Positions 9,276 through 17,815 of a DNA stretch of 28,471 nucleotides are shown here, piece after piece. Every line of letters begins with the position of its first letter. The stretch's first letter is position 1. The notes beneath the pieces are model-generated. The model was not told where the DNA came from, ran no database searches, and saw nothing but the letters and a program-made list of their open reading frames with translations. Source of the stretch: a virus; IMG/VR virus record IMGVR_UViG_3300030099_000923, positions 318 to 28,788 of that record, one strand, 5' to 3'. The translations under genes were made by a program, and so were the position numbers.

Positions 9276-9731
9276 ATGCCTATAACTAAAAGAAAGAATG
9301 GATACTATTGGGGTTCTAAGGGTCCATTCAAAACTAAGAAAAAGGCACAACAAGTTGCTCAAGCGGCCTATGCTAGTGGTTATGTAAAGAAAAGTTGGCA
9401 AGATATTTTAAAAAAGGAACCAAGAAAAGGTACGGGTAAAAAACCGCAGGGTTCTACTAGAAGGTTATACACTGATGAGAATCCAAAAGATACTGTACCT
9501 GTAAAATTTAGAACAGCACAGGATGTTAGAGAAACATTTTCCAGTTCTGCATTTAAAAATAAACCACATAAAAGGCAGTCACAAATTATTAACTTAGTGG
9601 AACAAAGAGCGAGAGTTGCCGCTAGAAGGGCTAAAGACCCTGAAGCGAAAAAGAGATTAAATGCGGCTCATAAGGTTGCTTTATCCCGAAAGGAATCTAG
9701 CAAGAGAAAAACACAGAGGATGAAAGCATGA
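9276..9731 (+). CDS. two small phage modules joined by an internal W-tag
   Basis: The 151-aa protein starts at ATG 9276 behind AGTGATTATT. Residues 1-35 (KNGYYWGSKGPFKTKKKA, then AAYASGY) look like a short module often found as a small phage protein. Residues about 38-45 are KSWQDILKKE, an almost perfect copy of the tag that is N-terminal in neighbouring genes. The second half begins YTDENPKDTVPVKF and carries EQRARVAARRAK, resembling another small phage-associated family that I know only as a pattern. One reading is a fusion in which a tagged gene lost its own start and was appended to the small module. The protein is strongly basic. Function is unknown. Confidence 0.7.
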   Translation: MPITKRKNGYYWGSKGPFKTKKKAQQVAQAAYASGYVKKSWQDILKKEPRKGTGKKPQGSTRRLYTDENPKDTVPVKFRTAQDVRETFSSSAFKNKPHKRQSQIINLVEQRARVAARRAKDPEAKKRLNAAHKVALSRKESSKRKTQRMKA

Positions 9732-10234
9732 ATTGGGAAGATATACTAATAAAACGAGAACTAAAAGATGGAGAAACTACCATTACTCATGATGAATGTA
9801 AAGACATGGAAAAAAAGATTTTAGCAGAAGTTAAAAAAGAAGGAGGGGCTTTAGGTATGAAAAATTTAAAGGGAATAGGTTCCCCCAAAAAGTTAAAGAT
9901 GGTTCTTGAAGATATGAAAAAGAGGGGAACTATTCATGAACATTCTAATGGAGATTTTTATACTCATGAACCAAAATTATCTAAGAAAAGTATTGATTTG
10001 ATATTACCTAGAGGTAAACAAAAAGTGTTGAAAGCAGAGGATAAAGATTATGATAGAGGATTACTTGTTAAATTATTAAAAAATGGAGGCTATGATATGG
10101 CATATTGGGCAGGTAAACATGAGCCTTATCCAGTTGAAGTATTAGTCGATGGAGTATCTATTAAAAAAGATGCTAAGAAGGTAACAATGAAATTCCATCC
10201 TGAAATGGAAAAAAAGAGAGGTGATAAAAAATGA
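9728..10234 (+). CDS. tagged winged-helix protein
   Basis: This 168-aa protein begins MNWEDILIKR (tag) at an ATG overlapping the previous stop, with GAGGATGA upstream. Residues about 28-75 form a probable winged helix: an AEVKKEGGALGMKNL helix, a second helix with SPKKLKMVLEDMKKRG, and a wing with NGDFYTH. The same arrangement occurs in the next gene (KKEGGAAGL... GD), so the two appear to be paralogues. The C-terminal part is basic and unrecognised. DNA binding is likely. Whether it regulates transcription or rides with the genome in the capsid is not shown by the sequence. Confidence 0.7.
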   Translation: MNWEDILIKRELKDGETTITHDECKDMEKKILAEVKKEGGALGMKNLKGIGSPKKLKMVLEDMKKRGTIHEHSNGDFYTHEPKLSKKSIDLILPRGKQKVLKAEDKDYDRGLLVKLLKNGGYDMAYWAGKHEPYPVEVLVDGVSIKKDAKKVTMKFHPEMEKKRGDKK

Positions 10235-10569
10235 CATGGGAAGATGTATTGAAAATGCATTGTGGAACACATAAAGTAGATGATGATGATGAAGAGGAAA
10301 AGAAAGCATTGGTCGGCAACCAAAAAAGAATAGATGCTGATGGTGATGGTAAAATAACTGGAGAAGACTTTAGACAACTAAGAGAGAAAAAGGCTGACCC
10401 AAAACCAATTATTATTAGAACTTTAAAGAAAGAAGGTGGGGCCGCTGGACTAGATGTTTTATGCAAAGCCACTGGATTATCTAAAAAAGAATGTAAAGCG
10501 GTGCTTAATTCAATGGATAATGTGAAAACACATAAAGACGGAGATATCATTTTAATGGACGGATTGTGA
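10231..10569 (+). CDS. tagged EF-hand plus winged-helix protein
   Basis: This 112-aa protein starts four bases inside the previous gene, with GGTGAT at 10220-10225, and begins MTWEDVLK (tag). After an acidic segment comes a textbook calcium loop at residues 35-46 (DADGDGKITGED), with Asp at positions 1, 3 and 5, Gly at 6, Ile at 8 and Asp instead of the usual Glu at 12. Residues about 60-105 resemble the winged helix of the upstream gene, including KKEGGAAGL and a final GD turn. It could be a calcium-responsive DNA-binding protein. Calcium binding is a good prediction from the loop; its purpose is unknown. Only one EF-hand is visible, so pairing would need dimerisation. Confidence 0.75.
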   Translation: MTWEDVLKMHCGTHKVDDDDEEEKKALVGNQKRIDADGDGKITGEDFRQLREKKADPKPIIIRTLKKEGGAAGLDVLCKATGLSKKECKAVLNSMDNVKTHKDGDIILMDGL

Positions 10570-10573
10570 TATT

Positions 10574-10861
10574 GTGAATTGGTTCGACTTACTTAAAAAA
10601 GATAAAAAGGATATGAGAGTGGGTCGAGTTTATCCTAGTGATAGAGAAGGTAAAAAAATAATGATGTTAACACATGAAGGTAAAAAGATTCACGCTGGTG
10701 CAAAGGGCTATGGTAATTATAAGCGTAAAGGTAAAAATCGTGGCGGTGGAACTCATAGAAGTAGTAAGCGCAGAGCCAACTTTAGGGCAAGGCATAACTG
10801 CGACCAATGTAAAGGTAAAATCACAACTCCTAAATGTTTAGCATGTAAGAAGTTGTGGTGA
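10574..10861 (+). CDS. tagged basic zinc-ribbon protein
   Basis: This 95-aa protein starts at GTG 10574 after TGTGATATT and begins MNWFDLLKKD (tag). The middle (KKIHAGAKGYGNYKRKGKN, then FRARHNCDQC) resembles a family of small phage proteins with a GA.GY...H...R..F.ARH pattern; this is a tentative recollection. The C-terminus is a compact zinc ribbon, C-x2-C-x8-C-x2-C, ending CKKLW. It is strongly basic. Nucleic-acid binding inside the particle is the simplest inference. Confidence 0.7.
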   Translation: MNWFDLLKKDKKDMRVGRVYPSDREGKKIMMLTHEGKKIHAGAKGYGNYKRKGKNRGGGTHRSSKRRANFRARHNCDQCKGKITTPKCLACKKLW

Positions 10862-10866
10862 TTTAC

Positions 10867-11418
10867 TTGGATTGGTTTGATACTTTAAAGTTCCATGATA
10901 GATTAAAAGAACTTTTAGGCAATCAAGAAGAAGTCATTATTGATTTAGGACCAAGCGAAAGTAAAGTCCAAGAAATGTGGAACGCCAGCAATCCTGATAA
11001 CCCTTATATTATGCGTAATGTTAAAAACGAAGGTACTTCTAAATACCCCGTTGAAAATTGGTATGGTGTAATTATTAATGAAAATGGTAAAGCACGATTA
11101 GTTGCTATAAGTGGTTTCGCCGTTAGACAAGGTAAAGACGGAAAGCAGTTTGCATATAAAGGGGGAACCCGAACTGTGATTGCTGGTAAAGGATATGGAA
11201 GTAAAGCAAGAACAAAAGCCATACAAAATAAACCCGATGTTCCCACTATTGCAGGTTATACAGCCGCAGGTAGTAAGTTGTTTAACCCTAGACCTAGATT
11301 TAATCCCGATAGACATAATGTAATTCCCGATGAAGTCATTCAACATTTCAAGGATAATTATGAAGGGGGAGGAAAAAGTTGGTCTATTTCTAAATGGATG
11401 AAAATGTTGCGTGATTAA
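10867..11418 (+). CDS. GNAT-like protein with tag-like sequences at both ends
   Basis: This 183-aa protein starts at TTG 10867, four bases after GGTGAT (10857-10862), giving MDWFDTLKFH (tag). The body has a beta-rich arrangement followed by GKGYGSKARTKAI, which resembles the acetyl-CoA pyrophosphate loop (motif A, R/Q-x-x-G-x-G/A) of GNAT acetyltransferases, then a segment VPTIAGYTAAGSKLF typical of the C-terminal half of that fold. The last residues (SWSISKWMKMLRD) again look like the tag. The GNAT assignment is moderate. The substrate is unknown, but modification of a virion or host protein is possible. Confidence 0.6.
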   Translation: MDWFDTLKFHDRLKELLGNQEEVIIDLGPSESKVQEMWNASNPDNPYIMRNVKNEGTSKYPVENWYGVIINENGKARLVAISGFAVRQGKDGKQFAYKGGTRTVIAGKGYGSKARTKAIQNKPDVPTIAGYTAAGSKLFNPRPRFNPDRHNVIPDEVIQHFKDNYEGGGKSWSISKWMKMLRD

Positions 11419-11419
11419 T

Positions 11420-12871
11420 ATGGAAATAAAAGACTTAGACTTTAGTAGAAATATGGATTTAGAGTTATCTAAAAATTCCTTTCCTTATTTTTTTACAGAA
11501 GTATTAGGCTTTGAATTTACCTCTTTTCATCAAGAGTGGTTAGACTTAATGAATAAAACTGATAGAACGGTTATTATTTGTAGTCGTGACCATGGAAAAT
11601 CTGTATTCATGCATTCATGGGCAGTATGGCAGTTATGTTTTCAACCTGCTCCTTATCAAATGTTATACATTTCTTCTAATCATAAGCAAACTATGGTCCA
11701 CATGAGAGATATAGATAAACTGTTTAACAACCCTACTATTGCTCATTTTCGGCCATCAAGAGGATGGGCTGTAGGGAACATTACTCTTACTAATGGTAAT
11801 TCAATTTTAGAACGTTCAGTAGGCTCTCAAATTAGAGGGCTTCACCCACAAGAAATAATTATTGATGACCCTCTAAAAGAGTTTAGTCTCACCGCTATTA
11901 AAAAAGTTACAGATTGGTTTTTTGGTGATATGATTCCCACACTTCATCATACTGCTAGTCTCAGAATGATTGGAACGCCTTTTACTTATACAGATATTTT
12001 TAGTTTATTAGCCAGTGAAGAATATTCAGAAGTTTATACTGTTAGGAACTATCCTTGTTTAAATCAAAACAATGAACCACTATGGCCTTCTCGTTGGGAT
12101 TATGATTCTTTAATGCAAAGAAAAAAAGAAGTGGGTTCATTGAAATTCACAAGAGAATATCTTTGTATTCCTATATCTACTGGGACTGCCTTATTTGCTC
12201 AAGAACATATAGATGCATGCAAAGAAGCGGGAAAAAAGGATATTCTACGGTTAAGACATAGAAAGGATTCGGGGTATAATTACTATGTAGGGGTTGACCC
12301 TGCTATTTCTACTGATGGTGATTATAATGTTATTATGGTTTTAGAAGTAGACGAACAAAGAAATAAAAGAATTATTTATGTTGATAGACAAAAGAATGTA
12401 GAGTTTAGAGATAATATAAATAAAATAAAAATGGTTGCTCAATTATTTGAACCTGATGTAATTTATTTTGAAACAAATACATTTGCTAAATCCTTTACTC
12501 AAGAGTTGCGTAATGAAACTGATTTAAACATTAGAGATGTTACTATGACTCGTAGGAAGAAAGAAGAAATCATTCTTAATTTACAAATGAATATAGAAAA
12601 CGCTAAGATTGTATTCCCTAGAGGAAATGATGAATCGAGAAAGGTGACTGATAACATTATAGAAGAATTATCTATGTTTAGTATTACTGACAGTGGAAAG
12701 TTTGAAGGGGTGGGTGCGCACGATGACTTAGTTATGGGACTCGCTCTTGCTAATTCTGCCACACATGATATGTTAGAATCAATTATATTATTAGACGACA
12801 TGGCAATATTTGATAATGAGCAACCACAGGCCACTGTTATAGGAGGGGGAGCGTTTGGACTTAATTTCTAA
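11420..12871 (+). CDS. terL: terminase large subunit
   Basis: This 483-aa protein is the DNA-packaging motor, with ATPase and nuclease activities. Walker A is CSRDHGKS at residues 54-61, Walker B is IIIDDP with the catalytic Glu shortly after (LKE) near 144-153, and the coupling motif is IGTP. The RNase H-like nuclease is shown by GVDPAIS near 291, YFETN near 349 and HDDLVMG near 433. Length is normal for TerL. I start at ATG 11420 behind CGTGAT; an in-frame GTG at 11411 is less likely. It lacks the shared W-tag. Its 3' end contains the ribosome binding site of the next, overlapping gene. Confidence 0.97.
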   Translation: MEIKDLDFSRNMDLELSKNSFPYFFTEVLGFEFTSFHQEWLDLMNKTDRTVIICSRDHGKSVFMHSWAVWQLCFQPAPYQMLYISSNHKQTMVHMRDIDKLFNNPTIAHFRPSRGWAVGNITLTNGNSILERSVGSQIRGLHPQEIIIDDPLKEFSLTAIKKVTDWFFGDMIPTLHHTASLRMIGTPFTYTDIFSLLASEEYSEVYTVRNYPCLNQNNEPLWPSRWDYDSLMQRKKEVGSLKFTREYLCIPISTGTALFAQEHIDACKEAGKKDILRLRHRKDSGYNYYVGVDPAISTDGDYNVIMVLEVDEQRNKRIIYVDRQKNVEFRDNINKIKMVAQLFEPDVIYFETNTFAKSFTQELRNETDLNIRDVTMTRRKKEEIILNLQMNIENAKIVFPRGNDESRKVTDNIIEELSMFSITDSGKFEGVGAHDDLVMGLALANSATHDMLESIILLDDMAIFDNEQPQATVIGGGAFGLNF

Positions 12872-14210
12872 AAGTGAAGAAGGGGATAAACTTCGAGAAG
12901 AGGCACAGCGGGTTAATGAATTGGCAGAATTAAAGGATAGAGAACAAGAGATAAAAGACCAATTAGAAACGGTTGATAAATGGGTTTCAACTTTACCTCT
13001 TATGAGTGATTATGAAGTAGCAATGAGTGTTTCTAAAAAATATAATATGAATATTACAGAAGCAAAATCTCAATTAGATTCTTTTCCAAAACAATATACA
13101 ATCGAAAACAAATCAATTCCTGAAGTTGTTAAAGATTTAAAAAAGTATAGACGAAAATTAAAAGGAGATAATAAATTAGAATTCACTAAGGGAATAGAAA
13201 ATTTAATTGTCGCTTATTCTAATCATCTATCGGATTGTATAAAATCTATTTATTGGTTAGCACCATATGAAACTCCCCTTAGACAAATGAGATATACAGA
13301 AAATGATTTAAAGAAAATACACTCTATTAAAGATGAAGTAACTAGAAGAGATATTATAGAGTGTTTGTGTAAATTTTGGGAGGCAGAATTACATAGAGGT
13401 AACAATTATAATTCTAATTATTCTTCTTTAACTAAAACAATGACTAATTCTAAAAGAGAGTTTAGAAAAATAGTAACTAATATTCCTAATCAAGTTATCA
13501 AAACAAATATTTCTAAACAACTAGATGATTTTGTTTTAAAATCAGTATGTAATGAACAAGGAATATCCGCTAGACAAATATATGATAGATTACCAACTAA
13601 ATTACATAGAAGGGCTTCTCCACAAATTATCTGTAAAATAGCAGATAAAATGAATATCACTAATATAGATGGGGAATATTATAAATTACCTATGGAAATT
13701 AAAAAAGACCTTTATGCTTATACTGCGGCCTTTATAGATTCAGATGGTTACATAACTATGGATAGAAATTATAATCCTAGAATTGGAATTATTGCTACGG
13801 GTAATAGGGGTAAAGCATTCGTAACTGAATTACATAAAGAACTAGGGTTTGGAAAATTACATTTAGACCAAAAATCTCCACAAGCAACTAGGGCTGTTCA
13901 AAGGTTAAACTTTTATTCTCAAGATGATATTACTAAGTTGATTTCAAAAACTAGGCCACACTATAGAATGAAAGGAGATAATGCTGATATTCTTACAGAG
14001 TTGATTCGTATAAAGAAAAACCATAAAAAACAATCTTGGGCTAAAGAAAGAATGCAAGAATTATTTAAGTTGATGAAATGGGCCAACCACGCAGACCATG
14101 TTAATTATGACTTTTCAAAGGATGGTATAGATGTGGAGAATATTGCTAAATATAAAGAGAATAATAAAATGAGTGTTATGGATAGATTAGAAACAGGAGT
14201 AGTGGTATGA
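12855..14210 (+). CDS. winged-helix plus LAGLIDADG-type nuclease-like protein
   Basis: This 451-aa protein starts at TTG 12855 behind AGGAGGGGG and overlaps terL by 17 bases. Residues 1-45 are a charged coiled coil, and the middle is helical. Residues about 222-278 look like a winged helix (ISARQIYDRLPTKL, then ADKMNITNIDGEYY). Residues about 285-385 are a single LAGLIDADG-type domain, with the core YTAAFIDSDGYITM and a following beta strand RIGIIATG. A single motif implies a homodimer. It is not inside an intron or intein here and sits between TerL and portal, so it may be a free-standing homing endonuclease or a packaging-associated nuclease. Confidence 0.75.
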   Translation: MDLISKSEEGDKLREEAQRVNELAELKDREQEIKDQLETVDKWVSTLPLMSDYEVAMSVSKKYNMNITEAKSQLDSFPKQYTIENKSIPEVVKDLKKYRRKLKGDNKLEFTKGIENLIVAYSNHLSDCIKSIYWLAPYETPLRQMRYTENDLKKIHSIKDEVTRRDIIECLCKFWEAELHRGNNYNSNYSSLTKTMTNSKREFRKIVTNIPNQVIKTNISKQLDDFVLKSVCNEQGISARQIYDRLPTKLHRRASPQIICKIADKMNITNIDGEYYKLPMEIKKDLYAYTAAFIDSDGYITMDRNYNPRIGIIATGNRGKAFVTELHKELGFGKLHLDQKSPQATRAVQRLNFYSQDDITKLISKTRPHYRMKGDNADILTELIRIKKNHKKQSWAKERMQELFKLMKWANHADHVNYDFSKDGIDVENIAKYKENNKMSVMDRLETGVVV

Positions 14211-15856
14211 TGCCTGAAGAAAAAAGAAGATTTTCTATTGTTAATTTCTTTCGGAAATCAACTCCCGTCCCTGCTGATAGAGAAGTATATCAAATGGGAA
14301 TACAAGAAAGACATCATCCTTTAATGATGACTGGCCCTATAGTCTATCATGTTGCGGATAGTTCAGTTATTCTTAGGACTTGTATAACTCAATTAAAAAA
14401 TGAAATATTTAGACGAGGATATGAGTGGGCTCCTAAGTTTGCTGTTAAGTGTAAAAATTGTGGTAAAGAGCATGAAGAACCCGTAAAACAATGTGCAGAA
14501 TGTAATTCTACTAATCTCATTAAACCTAATAAAGACCAAAAGAAATACGCTGATAGTTTTATGAACCATTCTTATGTTAATGAATCAGAACAAATGTTCA
14601 TTGATGTTCTAAAAGAATTAGAAGACGATTTGAATATAATGGATGATGCTTATTTAGTATTAGTCAAAGAGTATTTTATTGATGGTAATGGTAACATTAG
14701 AGCGCATAAAATTAAACAAGTATATCGAGCAGACCCAGTAACTATGGCTATTGTTTGTGATGATGAAGGAAATAAGGGAGGTGACACATATACTTGTATT
14801 CACCATAGAGAAATCACTACTAGTGACCCTCATGAAAAATGTTCTGAATGTGGTGGAGATACTTATCCAGTTCATTACACTAACAGAGCGCATGGCTATC
14901 AGCAAAATTTCATAAAGGGAGAAGTACTTCATTTTAGTAAGTATTCCCCAAGTAGATTATATGGAACTAGTCCTGTAATAACTTTATGGAATCACTTAAC
15001 AACTTTAATCGCTATGGAGAATTATATTAATCAAGCATATACAAAAGCAAGAATGCCAAAAGGATTATTGGCAGTTCAAACTAGAAATATAGAATCAATG
15101 AAAACTTTCTGGAGGGGGGTAAAGGAAAAGATGGAGCAAGATGCCCACTTTATTCCTGTTATGGGAATAGAAGCAGAGAATGGTAGGGGTTCTGTAGAGT
15201 GGGTTAAGTTCATGGATAGTTTAAAAGAAATGGATTACATTTCGGTTAAAGAAGATTTAAGAGATAGGGTTGCCGCTTTCTACGGTGTAAGTAAAATCTT
15301 TATGGCGGATAACTCTGCTAGTGGCGGATTAAACAATGAAGGTATGCAAATACTTGTAACTAATCGTGCAGTAGAAATGGCTCAAAATGTTTGGAATAAA
15401 TATGTATTTCCGTTTATAGTTGAACAATTTGGTATAACTGATTGGAAGTTAATTTTACCTCCTTCAGAAGAAGAAGATGAAATAGCAGTTATGCGTAAAA
15501 GAGAAATCGAAGTCAATATTGCTGGTCAAATTAAAAATTTAGGATTTGAAGTTGATATGGATGAAAATGGCAAGTTTATTTTTAGTAAACCAGAACCACA
15601 AAAACAGGAGGGCGGAGAAGAGGAAGAAGATAAACCGATTGAATCTGACCCTTATGCTGGAACTGATATTGACCAATCACAACTAGGACAAATGATGGAA
15701 GCGGGAACTAGACCTACAATGGCTGAGGCGGGAAAGCCCGCTGAAGTAAAGTCTAAACCTAAGATGAGCGTAGGGCCACCTAATCGTAGTAAAGGTTTAC
15801 CAAAAGAGGCCGCTAATAATAATGTAGATAGAAGAACTGAAAGAGGTGGAATATAA
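14207..15856 (+). CDS. portal protein with zinc-binding insertions
   Basis: This 549-aa protein is the dodecameric channel at the capsid vertex. Support comes from its position after terL and from the portal-like core, including LHFSKYSPSRLYGTSPV, a helical LTTLIAMENYINQAY stretch, and the typical DLRDRVAAFYGVSKIFMAD followed by NNEGMQILVTNRAVE. Two Cys clusters are inserted in the N-terminal half: C82-x2-C85...C96-x2-C99, and C197-x2-H200...C212-x2-C215. The C-terminus from about 465 is a low-complexity Glu/Pro/Lys-rich tail. Starts at 14207 and 14210 (ATGATG) are both possible. It has no W-tag. Confidence 0.92.
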   Translation: MMPEEKRRFSIVNFFRKSTPVPADREVYQMGIQERHHPLMMTGPIVYHVADSSVILRTCITQLKNEIFRRGYEWAPKFAVKCKNCGKEHEEPVKQCAECNSTNLIKPNKDQKKYADSFMNHSYVNESEQMFIDVLKELEDDLNIMDDAYLVLVKEYFIDGNGNIRAHKIKQVYRADPVTMAIVCDDEGNKGGDTYTCIHHREITTSDPHEKCSECGGDTYPVHYTNRAHGYQQNFIKGEVLHFSKYSPSRLYGTSPVITLWNHLTTLIAMENYINQAYTKARMPKGLLAVQTRNIESMKTFWRGVKEKMEQDAHFIPVMGIEAENGRGSVEWVKFMDSLKEMDYISVKEDLRDRVAAFYGVSKIFMADNSASGGLNNEGMQILVTNRAVEMAQNVWNKYVFPFIVEQFGITDWKLILPPSEEEDEIAVMRKREIEVNIAGQIKNLGFEVDMDENGKFIFSKPEPQKQEGGEEEEDKPIESDPYAGTDIDQSQLGQMMEAGTRPTMAEAGKPAEVKSKPKMSVGPPNRSKGLPKEAANNNVDRRTERGGI

Positions 15857-16068
15857 TGAGTTGGATTTCAGTTTTAAAATTAGGAGAGATGGGTTCTAGG
15901 AAAACATTCGATGATTATGATAAAGCAAGAAGATTAGCATTTCAGTGGTCTTTTGCGGTTCCTCATGTTATTAGGGAAAAGGAAGGAAAGTTTACAGTTA
16001 TGATGAAAAGAGATACTTTTAGGGCTACTGATTATGGCCCTGTTATTTGGGAACAACCAGTGAGATGA
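15856..16068 (+). CDS. small tagged protein (70 aa)
   Basis: It begins MSWISVLKLGEM (tag) at an ATG sharing one base with the portal stop codon, with GAGGTGG upstream. The remainder is a small mixed alpha/beta domain (FDDYDKARRLAFQWSFAVP, then KEGKFTVMMKRDTFRA). It may be a compact decorator or cargo protein, and no family was recognised. Immediate coupling to portal suggests the product is made during head assembly. Confidence 0.7.
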   Translation: MSWISVLKLGEMGSRKTFDDYDKARRLAFQWSFAVPHVIREKEGKFTVMMKRDTFRATDYGPVIWEQPVR

Positions 16069-16072
16069 TAAT

Positions 16073-16294
16073 ATGACAACAAGAGAAGAAGCGACAAAAA
16101 TGAGAAAAGAATTAGTTAGGGCTGAGAGAATTTTAGCACAACAAGAAAAAATTAAAGCACCTAAACCAAATTATATGCCAATGCAATTAAAGAAAGAAAA
16201 GGATAGACCTGAACCTAAAACTAATAGCGTACCTAATGTAATTCATTTACCTAAAAGAAAAAAACAAAAGAAAGAAAATATACCATTTTTTTAA
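16073..16294 (+). CDS. small basic protein (73 aa)
   Basis: It starts at ATG 16073 behind TGATAAT, four bases after the previous stop. The first 30 residues form a charged helix; the rest is proline/lysine-rich and probably disordered, ending KKENIPFF. No tag and no known family. The very basic composition fits DNA or scaffold contact, but function is unknown. Confidence 0.6.
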   Translation: MTTREEATKMRKELVRAERILAQQEKIKAPKPNYMPMQLKKEKDRPEPKTNSVPNVIHLPKRKKQKKENIPFF

Positions 16295-16303
16295 GTGATT
16301 TAA

Positions 16304-17815
16304 ATGACAACATTGTTAAAGGCTCATCTTCGTAAAACGAATAATCCTTTAGATATGTTTGAAATTTTATTACATGAGTATTATCCTACTATCCTCAAAG
16401 CCACTGGTAAAACCTTTGTAGATGCTATATTAGATTCTGGAGATTCAGAAGTTTTTAGTAAAGAAACATTAACGGCTTTTAAAAAATTAGCAGGTGCTAG
16501 TAAAAGAACTAAAGTAGGAAGATGGATGAATAAAGATAATCCTCCTTTTTTATTAGAGACCGTTAGAGAGAATGACGGTTATGAAGAAGAATCAAGAGAA
16601 CAAAATCTTATTAACTTTAGAAATTTATTAGAGAAAGAGACTAAGTGGGATGCTTCTAAATATGGAGATTTAAAAAAAATAATTGCTGGTTTAAATCAAT
16701 TAATATCTATAGAAGATAAAAGACTACAAGGAAAAACGCCAAGGAGCGTTGGTATGTTTGAAGCGGAGCGTTCCGCATCTAAAGAAAAAGTAGTAGAGGT
16801 TGATAAAGAATTAGATAAAGACTTAAAAGATTTACAAAAGTTAAGTGGCTTATTAACAAAAGTAGATTTGTTGGATTTTGAAGGTAAATTAGTTTATGAA
16901 TCTGAAGTAGAAGACCCGTTATTAGAGTTGATTCCAAACAACAAAGCAATAGAAAAATTGGAAGAGGCCGCTAAACCTAGTTATTATTTTAAACCTTTAA
17001 ATGTTAAAGAGGCTAATCGTAGCCAAAATAGTTCCTTAAATAAATTAATTAGAGATGATTTTGAAAAGGAAATTAAAAGTGAATTCGAAAAACTAAAAAG
17101 AGAAAAATTCGGATTAGAAAGATTATCACAAAAAACGAAGCCATTTGAAGAATACAGGGAAGAAAGAAGTAAAGATTTTAAATCATTTAAAAAGAATTGG
17201 TTAGATTCCAACTATGAACAAGTAGGCGTAAATACTGAGAATAAACTTTATACAGATGATTCTGAGGTTAAATTGTTTTCTAAAAATAATATGAAAGTAA
17301 ACGATTTAAAAGAAGAAATACATAACACATTAACTGCTAAAAAGAAATATCCAAGATTAGATGGCTCAAGACCCAGTGTAACTTTATTAGATGCTTTGTT
17401 ATATGCTATTGAGCAAAAAAGGGGAGTTGTTTTGGAACGCTCAAAAGAAAATAGAAAAAAGTTTTTGAACGATTATAGGGCTTTAGTAAGAGAACTACAA
17501 GAAGGAGAATTGATGGCCTTATTACAATTACAAAGGATACCTGTAAGAGTAACACTAGCAAATAATAATTTAGACTGGGAAGAAGAAAAAACAAATATTA
17601 AAAATTATTTAAATCAAGAATTTGATAATGTTAGATATCTTAAAGCGGCGGAAAGATTAGATGGAATATTACCTACTGGTATTTTTGATTTTACAGAACC
17701 ATTAGAAGGATTCGATGATAATGAATTTCTTGATAATTTTAGGAATACCTTTGGTAATAAAGTTATAGTTTCTACGGATAGAACGGAATTAGAAGGACAA
17801 ATGGAGAATGATTAA
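16304..17815 (+). CDS. unknown helical protein (503 aa)
   Basis: It starts at ATG 16304 behind AGTGATTTAA and begins MTTLLKAHLRK, without the W of the shared tag. The protein is soluble, highly charged and mostly helical, with likely coiled coil around residues 140-190 and 240-290. No catalytic or metal-binding motif was recognised. It is followed directly by a tagged small protein. In composition it resembles the two large unknown proteins at 3819-8791 (charged, Lys/Glu-rich, no motifs), but I could not align them by eye. Confidence 0.65.
   Translation: MTTLLKAHLRKTNNPLDMFEILLHEYYPTILKATGKTFVDAILDSGDSEVFSKETLTAFKKLAGASKRTKVGRWMNKDNPPFLLETVRENDGYEEESREQNLINFRNLLEKETKWDASKYGDLKKIIAGLNQLISIEDKRLQGKTPRSVGMFEAERSASKEKVVEVDKELDKDLKDLQKLSGLLTKVDLLDFEGKLVYESEVEDPLLELIPNNKAIEKLEEAAKPSYYFKPLNVKEANRSQNSSLNKLIRDDFEKEIKSEFEKLKREKFGLERLSQKTKPFEEYREERSKDFKSFKKNWLDSNYEQVGVNTENKLYTDDSEVKLFSKNNMKVNDLKEEIHNTLTAKKKYPRLDGSRPSVTLLDALLYAIEQKRGVVLERSKENRKKFLNDYRALVRELQEGELMALLQLQRIPVRVTLANNNLDWEEEKTNIKNYLNQEFDNVRYLKAAERLDGILPTGIFDFTEPLEGFDDNEFLDNFRNTFGNKVIVSTDRTELEGQMEND

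Noticed and set aside
10173-10550. 125-codon minus-strand open frame over the EF-hand gene
   Set aside because: It is the antisense of a well-supported gene with tag, EF-hand and GGTGAT site; its Ser/Phe-rich composition is typical of a shadow.
16286-16292. T-run as a transcription terminator
   Set aside because: It encodes the end of the 73-aa protein, and the next gene starts 9 bases after that protein's stop with its own binding site, so operon continuation is more likely.
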